Shown here piece by piece: positions 1 to 4,947 of a stretch of DNA of 8,894 nt. Each line of letters opens with the position of its first letter. Position 1 is the stretch's first letter. A model generated the notes under the pieces. It searched no databases and was not told the DNA's origin. It saw only the letters and a program-made list of their open reading frames with translations. Both the position numbers and the translations under genes were made by a program. Origin of the DNA: Lentzea sp. (GTDB lineage Bacteria > Actinomycetota > Actinomycetes > Mycobacteriales > Pseudonocardiaceae); the NCBI GenBank assembly GCA_030146905.1, contig JASLAV010000051.1, positions 1 to 8,894 on the forward strand, written 5' to 3'.

Positions 1-966
1 GAGGTCGTTCCGGCGGCCGAGATCACTCGCTACGACCTCGGCGCGGCGCGCTGGCACGCCACGGGAGAGTTGTTGCCCGAGTCGGTGCTGGGGGAGCTTC
101 GCCAGCACGACGCGATCCTGCTCGGCGCGGTGGGCGACCCGTCGGTGCCGAGCGGAATTCTGGAGCGGGGCCTGCTTCTGAGGCTGCGCTTCGAGCTCGA
201 CCACCACGTGAACCTCCGCCCCGCCCGTCTCTACCCCGGCGTCCGCAGCCCGCTCGCGGACCCGCCGGAGATCGACATGGTGGTGGTCCGCGAGGGCACG
301 GAGGGCCCATACGCGGGCAACGGTGGCCTGCTGCGCAAGGACACCCCGCACGAGATCGCCACCGAGGTCTCGCTGAACACCTCGTTCGGCGTCGAGCGGG
401 TGGTCCGCGACGCGTTCGCGCGTGCGTCGAACCGTCCACGCCGGCACCTGACGCTGGTGCACAAGACGAACGTCCTCACGCACGCGGGCTCGTTGTGGTC
501 GCGCGTCGTCGAGGAGGTCTCGCTGCAGCACCCGGACGTCACCGTGGCGTACCAGCACGTGGACGCGGCGACCATTCACATGGTCACCGACCCGAGCCGG
601 TACGACGTGATCGTGACGGACAACCTGTTCGGCGACATCCTGACGGACCTCGCCGCCGCCGTCACGGGTGGCATCGGCCTGGCCGCGTCGGGGAACATGG
701 ACGCCACGAGGCGCAACCCGTCGATGTTCGAGCCGGTGCACGGTTCGGCGCCGGACATCGCGGGCCAGGGCATCGCCGACCCGACGGCCGCCGTGCTGTC
801 GGTCGCGCTGCTGCTCGACCACCTCGGCGAGCACGAGTCGGCGCGCAGGATCGAGGCCTCCGTGGCGTTCGACCTGGCGACTCGCGACCACCAGTCGCCG
901 GGTGCGACCTACGCGATCGGTGACAGGCTCGCCGCTCTCGTGTCGTCGAACGTGCGCACTGGCTGA
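1..966 (+). CDS. leuB: 3-isopropylmalate dehydrogenase, 5' end cut off by the window
   Basis: LeuB catalyses NAD-dependent oxidative decarboxylation of 3-isopropylmalate in leucine synthesis; the same enzyme type acts on erythro-3-methylmalate in the citramalate route to isoleucine. The frame is open from base 1 (E-V-V-P-A-A...) to TGA at 964-966, giving 321 codons. About 20-25 N-terminal residues, including the start, appear to lie outside the window, judged from family length. Visible family motifs are the substrate-arginine region [20 protein letters not shown] (about 184-240), the [10 protein letters not shown] loop (about 289-318), the catalytic lysine in VHKTNVL (Lys codon 463-465), and the metal-binding aspartates of GDILTD (codons 634-636 and 646-648). 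[20 protein letters not shown], the conserved C-terminal segment, is also present. The TTG at 70 is an internal leucine codon, not the start. The gene ends at a strong hairpin. Identity is near certain; only the start is unknown. Confidence 0.96.
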   Translation, partial: EVVPAAEITRYDLGAARWHATGELLPESVLGELRQHDAILLGAVGDPSVPSGILERGLLLRLRFELDHHVNLRPARLYPGVRSPLADPPEIDMVVVREGTEGPYAGNGGLLRKDTPHEIATEVSLNTSFGVERVVRDAFARASNRPRRHLTLVHKTNVLTHAGSLWSRVVEEVSLQHPDVTVAYQHVDAATIHMVTDPSRYDVIVTDNLFGDILTDLAAAVTGGIGLAASGNMDATRRNPSMFEPVHGSAPDIAGQGIADPTAAVLSVALLLDHLGEHESARRIEASVAFDLATRDHQSPGATYAIGDRLAALVSSNVRTG

Positions 967-987
967 CGTTCCACCGTCAGACGTTTT

Positions 988-1021
988 CGAAGCCCGGCCG
1001 GAGATCTCCGGCCGGGCTTCG
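988..1021. terminator. 34-bp perfect palindrome between leuB and the yciI-like gene, probable bidirectional terminator
   Basis: Bases 988-1004 are the exact reverse complement of 1005-1021, centred on GA|TC, so a 17-bp stem can form. It lies 22 nt after the leuB stop and 18 nt before the stop of the convergent minus-strand gene. The + strand stem is followed only by a weak GCGTTTCCCC tract, and the minus-strand transcript has no U-run after it. Strong hairpins without a good U-tract are commonly proposed as terminators in actinomycetes. Position and perfect symmetry support the call; activity is inferred. Confidence 0.75.
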
Positions 1022-1038
1022 GCGTTTCCCCGTGCGGG

Positions 1039-1458
1039 TCAGAGCTGGCCGTTGGCCTCACGCCACGCGCGCTCCTTCTGGATCCACTCGTTGTCCTGCG
1101 GGAACTCGTCGATCGTCGGCACGCGCCGGATCTCGGTCTTGAAGCCGGGACCGCTCAACGGGGTGCGCTTGGCCCACTCGACCGCCTCCTCCCGCGAGGT
1201 GACGTTGATGATGTAGAAGCCGTTGAACAGCTCCTTGGTCTCGCCGTACGGCCCGTCCGTGACGACAGGGGGCTCGGAGGAGAAGTCGACGACGACGCCC
1301 TCGGACGCGTCGGAGAGACCCTCGGCGGACAGCAGCACGCCGGCGCGGATCATCTCCTCGCTGTACTGGCCGACCACCTCCAGCATCTTGTCGAAGTCGA
1401 TCTCGCCCATGTTCGCGTAGGCCTCGTCGGTGGCCCGCATGATCAGCATGAACTTCAC
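1039..1458 (-). CDS. YciI-related (DGPF-type) small protein
   Basis: This 139-residue protein belongs to the YCII/DGPF family (Pfam YCII), a ferredoxin-like dimeric fold. Members are small soluble proteins of mostly unknown function, often found near ECF sigma factors; no sigma factor is visible here. Typical family elements are the N-terminal strand KFMLIMRAT (2-10), the LLSAEGL turn (42-48), VTDGPYGETKE (66-76), which contains the DGPF-like signature, and FYIINVTSREEAVEWA (81-96). I chose GTG at 1456-1458 because AGGAG lies 8 nt upstream of it and MKFMLIM is the usual family N-terminus. A longer reading from 1512 would add 18 Arg-rich residues with no family match. The gene converges on leuB and is divergent from the riboswitch-controlled operon. 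No substrate or enzymatic role can be assigned from the sequence. Confidence 0.88.
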   Translation of the reverse strand: MKFMLIMRATDEAYANMGEIDFDKMLEVVGQYSEEMIRAGVLLSAEGLSDASEGVVVDFSSEPPVVTDGPYGETKELFNGFYIINVTSREEAVEWAKRTPLSGPGFKTEIRRVPTIDEFPQDNEWIQKERAWREANGQL

Positions 1459-1539
1459 GGTGCATCTCCTCTTCCGCGTCCTGCTCGGTGACGTCCAGAG
1501 GTCGAACGGCACCCCTGCCCGATCGACATCACAGCCGCA

Positions 1540-1573
1540 GAATTATCGGAATTTCTGTTTTCGCAGGTAGGGT
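1540..1573. promoter_or_regulatory. AT-rich island between divergent genes, candidate promoter region
   Basis: In a window dominated by G+C, bases 1541-1563 are distinctly AT-rich. They lie between the minus-strand yciI-like gene and the + strand riboswitch. On the minus strand they contain GATAAT (1547 to 1542), five of six matches to the TATAAT -10 consensus, 84 nt from the yciI-like start. On the + strand TAGGGT (1568-1573) fits the actinobacterial TANNNT pattern, but it would start transcription inside the 5' part of the aptamer, so a box further upstream is more likely. No convincing -35 was found for either. Some promoter must lie here, because both flanking units start from this interval; its exact boxes are uncertain. 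Confidence 0.35.
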
Positions 1574-1715
1574 CACTGAAGTCGTGCGTGGGGGAAGTCC
1601 GGTCGAAGTCCGGCGCTGACCCGCAACGGTAGGTCCCCGTGAGAGGGGACGAGCCCGAACACCCGCACACGGCGTGCCGAGAACCTCCGACTCCTGCCGT
1701 GGACTGCGGGAAGGG
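1563..1715 (+). promoter_or_regulatory. Cobalamin (B12) riboswitch controlling the ABC importer operon
   Basis: The conserved core of the cobalamin riboswitch family (Rfam RF00174) is recognisable by eye. GGGAA (1592-1596) is followed by a CCGG...CCGG hairpin (1599-1613), then GCGCTGACCCGCAACGGT-type sequence (1613-1630). Next come a variable perfect 6-bp hairpin GTCCCC/GGGGAC (1633-1638 with 1645-1650) and the B12 box AGCCCGAACACCCGC (1652-1666). The box strand CCCGCAC (1662-1668) can pair with GTGCG-GGG upstream (1584-1592, one bulge), closing the core. The element ends just before the GTG start of the permease, which suggests translational control through the ribosome-binding site. It should repress the downstream importer when adenosylcobalamin or a related cobamide is plentiful. 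The outer boundaries are estimates. Confidence 0.92.
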
Positions 1716-1720
1716 ACCCA

Positions 1721-2743
1721 GTGATCTCCAAGATCAGCGCGCTCGTCGGCGTGCTCGCCGTCAGCATCGTCGCGGGCGTGGCCTTGGGCCCCGTCTCCGT
1801 TCCGTTCGGCGTCACCCTCGAACTGCTGTGGGCGGCGCTGACCGGCGGCACGGTGCCGGCCGATCTCGCGGGGCAGTACCACATCGTCTGGGACATCCGG
1901 CTGCCCCGAGTGCTGCTGGCCGCGGTGGTGGGCGCCGGTCTGAGCGTGGTCGGCGTGGCGATCCAGGCGATGGTCCGCAACGCCCTGGCCGACCCGTACG
2001 TCCTCGGCATCTCCTCGGGCGCCAGCGTGGGCGCGACGGCCGTGGCGACGCTCGGGGTCCTGCAGGGGCTCGGCGTCTACGCGCTGTCGACGGGTGCGTT
2101 CCTGACGGGTCTCGGCGCCACGGCCCTGGTCTACATCACCGCGCGCACGAGCCGAGGGCTCACACCGCTGCGGCTGGTGCTGACCGGAACCGCGCTGGCG
2201 TACGGGTTCTCCGCGGTGGCGATGCTGCTGGTGTTCCAGGCACCGCACGGCGAGGCGGCCCGCAGCGCCATGTTCTGGCTGCTGGGCAGCCTCGGCGGGG
2301 CGAACTGGCAGTCGTTGCCCATCGCGACCGTCGTGACGGCGGCCGGGATCGTCTACCTGATGTCCAAGGCGAGAGAGCTCAACGCGCTGGCCATGGGCGA
2401 CGAGACCGCGACCACGCTGGGCGTCGGGGTGACCCGGTTCCGCACGCACCTGTTCATCGTCACCGCGGGCATCACCGGCGTGCTGGTCGCCGTCAGCGGA
2501 GCCGTGGGCTTCGTCGGCCTGATGCTGCCCCACCTCACCCGGATGGTCGTGGGCGCCGACCACCGCAGAGTCCTGCCGCTAGCCCCCCTCGCCGGAGCGT
2601 CGTTCCTCGTCTGGGTCGACGTGGCCGCACGCATGCTGGCCGCACCGGAAGAGCTGCCGCTCGGCGTCATCACGGCCGCGATCGGCGTGCCGTGCTTCAT
2701 CTTCCTGATGCGCCGCAAGTCCTACGTGTTCGGAGGCCGCTGA
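1721..2743 (+). CDS. FecCD/BtuC-type ABC importer permease, probably for cobalamin or another corrinoid
   Basis: This 340-residue polytopic membrane protein forms the translocation channel of a type II ABC importer, working as a dimer with the ATPase encoded next. It is hydrophobic throughout. The first membrane segment is near residues 5-23, followed by the ALGPVSVPFGVTLELLW segment usual for FecCD permeases. Further family motifs are VRNALADPYVLGISSGASVGA (about 85-105) and the coupling region GFVGLMLPHLTRMVVGADHRR (about 263-283), which contacts the ATPase. It ends with a short cytoplasmic MRRKSYVFGGR tail. GTG at 1721 is preferred because an AAGGG Shine-Dalgarno lies 5 nt upstream and the first helix begins at once. 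The stop overlaps the next start by one base (TGATG). The cobalamin riboswitch directly upstream points to B12 uptake. Homologues are sometimes labelled iron-siderophore or F420-0 permeases. Family assignment is firm; the substrate is inferred. Confidence 0.93.
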   Translation: MISKISALVGVLAVSIVAGVALGPVSVPFGVTLELLWAALTGGTVPADLAGQYHIVWDIRLPRVLLAAVVGAGLSVVGVAIQAMVRNALADPYVLGISSGASVGATAVATLGVLQGLGVYALSTGAFLTGLGATALVYITARTSRGLTPLRLVLTGTALAYGFSAVAMLLVFQAPHGEAARSAMFWLLGSLGGANWQSLPIATVVTAAGIVYLMSKARELNALAMGDETATTLGVGVTRFRTHLFIVTAGITGVLVAVSGAVGFVGLMLPHLTRMVVGADHRRVLPLAPLAGASFLVWVDVAARMLAAPEELPLGVITAAIGVPCFIFLMRRKSYVFGGR

Positions 2744-3483
2744 TGCGCGTGGAGATCGAGCAGCTCACGGTCAGCGGCATCATCGAGGACATCACCCTGC
2801 ACGCCTGCGACGAGGTGGTCGGCATAGTCGGCCCGAACGGCAGCGGCAAGTCCACGACCCTGCGCTGCGTCTACCGCGCCCTGAAACCGGACGCGGGCGC
2901 CGTGCTGATCAACGGCAAGAACGTCCACAAACGACAGGACCTGGCCCGCGAGCTCTCCGCACTGACCCAGGAGTCACAGGTCGAGTTCGACTTCACGGTC
3001 GCCGAGGTGGTGGAGATGGGCCGCCTGCCGCACGACCGCAACCCGGCCCACGACCGCATCGTCGTGGCCAATGCACTGGCCAAAGTGGACGTCTCACACC
3101 TCGCGTCCCGCAGCTTCCTGAGCCTGTCAGGAGGCGAACGCCAGCGAGTCCTGATCGCGAGAGCGATCGCGCAGGAACCCAGCGTCCTGGTCCTGGACGA
3201 ACCGACCAACCACCTCGACATCCGGCACCAGCTGGACGTGCTGGCCCTGACGCGCGGACTGGGCATAACAGTGCTGACAGTCCTGCACGACCTCAACCTG
3301 GCCGCGTCCTACTGCGACCGCCTGCACGTGCTGGACGAGGGACGCTTGGTCGCCTCCGGCACCCCAGAGGAAGTCCTGGTTCCGGAACTGATCGCCAAGG
3401 TCTTCCACGTAACGGCACACGTGGTGCGACACCCCACCACAGGAGTCCCCCAACTCCTGTTCGACCAGGAGGTCACCCCTTGA
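2743..3483 (+). CDS. ABC importer ATP-binding subunit (BtuD/FecE-like)
   Basis: This 246-residue cytoplasmic ATPase powers the importer. All nucleotide-binding motifs are intact: Walker A GPNGSGKST (30-38), Q-loop glutamine (Q76 in LTQES), ABC signature LSGGE (128-132), Walker B VLVLDEP (148-154) with the catalytic Glu153, D-loop NHLD (156-159), and switch His182 in LHDLN. Length and motif spacing are normal for FecE/BtuD-type subunits. ATG at 2743 overlaps the permease stop codon by one base, giving translational coupling. The 3' end overlaps the binding-protein start by four bases. The downstream half uses more A-ending codons, including rare ATA, than leuB or cimA. Substrate specificity is not readable from an ATPase and is inferred from the riboswitch and partners. 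Confidence 0.95.
   Translation: MRVEIEQLTVSGIIEDITLHACDEVVGIVGPNGSGKSTTLRCVYRALKPDAGAVLINGKNVHKRQDLARELSALTQESQVEFDFTVAEVVEMGRLPHDRNPAHDRIVVANALAKVDVSHLASRSFLSLSGGERQRVLIARAIAQEPSVLVLDEPTNHLDIRHQLDVLALTRGLGITVLTVLHDLNLAASYCDRLHVLDEGRLVASGTPEEVLVPELIAKVFHVTAHVVRHPTTGVPQLLFDQEVTP
3467..3473 (+). promoter_or_regulatory. Shine-Dalgarno that fixes the TTG start of the binding-protein gene
   Basis: AGGAGGT lies inside the 3' end of the ATPase gene, with a 6-nt spacer to TTG at 3480-3482. It is a near-perfect match to the anti-SD of 16S rRNA. It supports a TTG start overlapping the ATPase stop (TTGA), and the reading from there begins directly with a lipoprotein signal peptide. Confidence 0.85.
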
Positions 3484-4460
3484 GAACCGCCCTCGCCCTG
3501 GCGTCCCTGCTACTGGTGACGGGATGCGGCGCGACGGTCGCGCAGGACACCTCAGCGTCCGACCCGGTGACAGTCACGAACTGCGGCCAACAGGTCACGT
3601 TCGACAAGATCCCGTCCAAAGTGGTCACCAACGACACCGGCATAACCGAGCTGATGTTCGCGCTGGGCCTCAAGGACCGCATGGCCGGCTACGTGGTGGA
3701 CGGCGCCAACACCGTCGACCTCCAAACCTCACCGTGGAAGACGGACTTCGACAGCTCGGCAAAGCTCGCCGACAAGATCTCCAAGGAGGTGGTGCAGGGC
3801 GCCAACGCCGACATGGTGTTCGCCGGCTGGAACTACGGCTTCAGCGAAAGCACCGGCTTCACCCCGGACGCGCTGCAACAGCTGGGCATAGCGACCTACC
3901 AACTGACAGAGGCCTGCCGCAACGGCGTGGGCAAGCAGCGAGGCATCATGCCCGCCCTGGACGCGCTGTACACGGACCTGCGCAACCTCGGAAAGATCTT
4001 CCGGGTGGAGAACAGGGCCGAAGAACTGGTGCGGACCTACCAACGACAGATCGACGAGGCCGCCAAACTGATGTCAGGCAAGCCACGACCGAAGGTGTTC
4101 CTCTACGACAGCGGCCAGGACCAGCCGTTCACCTCGGGCAAGAACGCGGCCCCGCAGGACATCATCAGCAAGGCGGGCGGCGACAACATCTTCGGCGACC
4201 TCAACGACAGCTGGACGACGGTGAACTGGGAGGCCGTGGTGCAACGCGCCCCAGACGTCGTCCTGATCGTGGACTACGCGGACGGCGAGGCGAACACGCC
4301 CGCACAAAAGCAGGCTTTCCTGGAGGGCTTCGCGCCGATGGCCAACTCCCCGGCGGTGAGGAACAAGCGGTACTACTCACTGCCCTACGCGGCTCTGGTG
4401 GAAGGCCCGCGCAACCCGGCCTCCATCGAAGCGTTCGCAAAGTTCTTGGCAAGCACCTGA
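3480..4460 (+). CDS. Substrate-binding lipoprotein of the importer (BtuF/TroA-like, Peripla_BP_2)
   Basis: This 326-residue extracytoplasmic binding protein should capture the ligand outside the membrane and hand it to the permease. It starts at TTG 3480. Residues 1-15 form a short lipoprotein signal with lipobox V-T-G-C, so Cys16 is the predicted lipidation site. The mature part has the two-lobed helical-backbone organisation of class III binding proteins: an N lobe to about residue 155, including ITELMFALGLKDRMAGY and the VFAGWNYG segment (near 116-123), a long linking helix, and a C lobe with PKVFLYDSG, SKAGGDN and WEAVVQRAPDVVLIVDY. The patterns FAGWNYG, TEACRNG and DSWTTVNWE resemble a family that I recall being annotated as putative F420-0 binding proteins. 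The cobalamin riboswitch of this operon argues for a corrinoid ligand instead. Which ligand is bound cannot be decided from sequence alone. Confidence 0.92.
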   Translation: MRTALALASLLLVTGCGATVAQDTSASDPVTVTNCGQQVTFDKIPSKVVTNDTGITELMFALGLKDRMAGYVVDGANTVDLQTSPWKTDFDSSAKLADKISKEVVQGANADMVFAGWNYGFSESTGFTPDALQQLGIATYQLTEACRNGVGKQRGIMPALDALYTDLRNLGKIFRVENRAEELVRTYQRQIDEAAKLMSGKPRPKVFLYDSGQDQPFTSGKNAAPQDIISKAGGDNIFGDLNDSWTTVNWEAVVQRAPDVVLIVDYADGEANTPAQKQAFLEGFAPMANSPAVRNKRYYSLPYAALVEGPRNPASIEAFAKFLAST

Positions 4461-4740
4461 CCAGCCCGCACGGGACGCGGCGCGGGCCAACGGCGAAGCC
4501 GAGGCACAAACAAGGGCGATGCGAAGCGAGCCGTCTTCCCTTTGAACCGCCGTGAGCCGGTAAAGCCCCAATCGCGGATCGACGCGCCAGCGGCGATGAA
4601 CCCCCACGCATCGTCCATGCCTGACGGACCACGCTGGAACGCACCCCGCACGGCCCAAGGCGACCCCTCCGTTGGAACGTGACCCGTCCCCGAAAGCCGG
4701 CCCGCCCGGAACGTGGCGCGCCCTCACGACCCATGACCAG
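4461..4740. other. Non-coding interval after the importer operon; possible repeated extragenic element
   Basis: I see no supported gene here. Long minus-strand readings cross this stretch, but they run into the binding-protein gene, are rich in Arg, Gly, Pro and Ser, and have no family features. Near the left end, GCCCGC (4464-4469) can pair with GCGGGC (4482-4487), a possible but U-tract-less end signal for the importer operon. GGAACG occurs three times (4636, 4674, 4708) at 38- and 34-nt intervals. The stretch 4500-4620 resembles intergenic DNA that I believe recurs in Lentzea/Saccharothrix-type genomes and is often mis-called as small hypothetical proteins. That resemblance is from memory only. 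Confidence 0.4.
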
Positions 4741-4765
4741 ATAGTGGGAGATTAGCTCTCGCCGC

Positions 4766-4794
4766 TTGGACACCACCCAAACCTGTGGCAACAT
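4766..4794 (+). promoter_or_regulatory. Candidate leaderless promoter for the cimA leader
   Basis: TTGGAC (4766-4771) and CAACAT (4789-4794) are separated by exactly 17 nt, and CAACAT is followed after 7 nt by the ATG of the leader peptide. There is no Shine-Dalgarno before that ATG. A -10 box seven bases upstream of an ATG is the classic geometry of a leaderless actinobacterial transcript. CAACAT is a weak -10 (consensus A, A and T at positions 2, 5 and 6, but C at position 1), so confidence is moderate. Confidence 0.42.
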
Positions 4795-4801
4795 CCCGAA
4801 C

Positions 4802-4846
4802 ATGGCCAAGAACCTCGCCACCATTATCGACGAGCGCGTCGGGTAG
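4802..4846 (+). CDS. Leader peptide of the cimA attenuator (14 aa, tandem Ile codons)
   Basis: The reading frame encodes M-A-K-N-L-A-T-I-I-D-E-R-V-G and ends at two consecutive TAG stops (4844-4849). The adjacent Ile codons ATT ATC (4823-4828) match the end product of the pathway that the next gene starts. Leu5 and Val13 are also branched-chain residues. The last codons (R-V-G) overlap the 5' arm of the hairpin at 4834-4870, so a ribosome on the Ile codons would cover that arm. No Shine-Dalgarno is present; the peptide is probably translated from a leaderless transcript. The short length, Ile codons, double stop and immediately following hairpin-terminator pair together make a regulatory leader much more likely than chance. 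The peptide itself probably has no function after synthesis. Confidence 0.75.
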   Translation: MAKNLATIIDERVG

Positions 4847-4870
4847 TAGCCGCCCAGGCACCCGACGCGC
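4834..4870 (+). promoter_or_regulatory. Attenuator hairpin 1 overlapping the leader-peptide stop
   Basis: GCGCGTCGGGT (4834-4844) is perfectly complementary to ACCCGACGCGC (4860-4870), giving an 11-bp stem with a 15-nt loop. Its 5' arm contains the last leader codons and the first base of the stop. Its 3' arm can alternatively pair with the 3' side of the terminator: 4860-4863 with 4891-4894, and 4866-4869 with 4885-4888, separated by a 2x2 internal loop. That makes a mutually exclusive antiterminator. The stem is certain; the switching role is inferred. Confidence 0.72.
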
Positions 4871-4904
4871 AGACCTCTCGCATCCGCGGGGGGTCTTTTT
4901 GTTT
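4871..4904 (+). terminator. Intrinsic terminator in the cimA leader (attenuator)
   Basis: AGACCTCTCG (4871-4880) pairs with CGGGGGGTCT (4887-4896) in a 10-bp stem that includes two G-U pairs, closed by the 6-nt loop CATCCG and followed at once by TTTTTGTTT. This is a textbook Rho-independent terminator, which is uncommon in high-GC actinomycetes. It lies before cimA, not after a gene, with only the leader peptide upstream. It should stop transcription when isoleucine is ample. Confidence 0.88.
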
Positions 4905-4947
4905 GCCCAGATGGACCAGATGCCCGGATAAGAGGAGATGACCCCCG

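Noticed and set aside
1459..1512. Longer N-terminus for the yciI-like gene
   Set aside because: The 18 extra residues are Arg-rich and outside the family; GTG 1458 has a good Shine-Dalgarno and the standard N-terminus.
1529..2563. 344-codon minus-strand frame opposite the permease and riboswitch
   Set aside because: Its His/Arg/Gln/Gly-rich composition is typical of the complement of a high-GC membrane-protein gene; the + strand permease is unambiguous.
1639..2742. In-frame upstream extension of the ATPase gene starting at 1639 inside the riboswitch
   Set aside because: The first part is low-complexity Arg-rich sequence overlapping the permease in another frame; the ABC domain starts cleanly at ATG 2743.
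4464..4487. GC-rich stem-loop just after the binding-protein stop as a terminator
   Set aside because: Only 6 bp with a 12-nt loop and no T-run; mentioned in the intergenic entry but not listed as a terminator.
4377..4727. Minus-strand readings of 88-116 codons across the interval after the importer operon
   Set aside because: They overlap the binding-protein gene, are Arg/Gly/Pro/Ser-rich, exist in parallel in several frames because GC-rich DNA has few stops, and show no domain or ribosome-binding site. Treated as non-coding.
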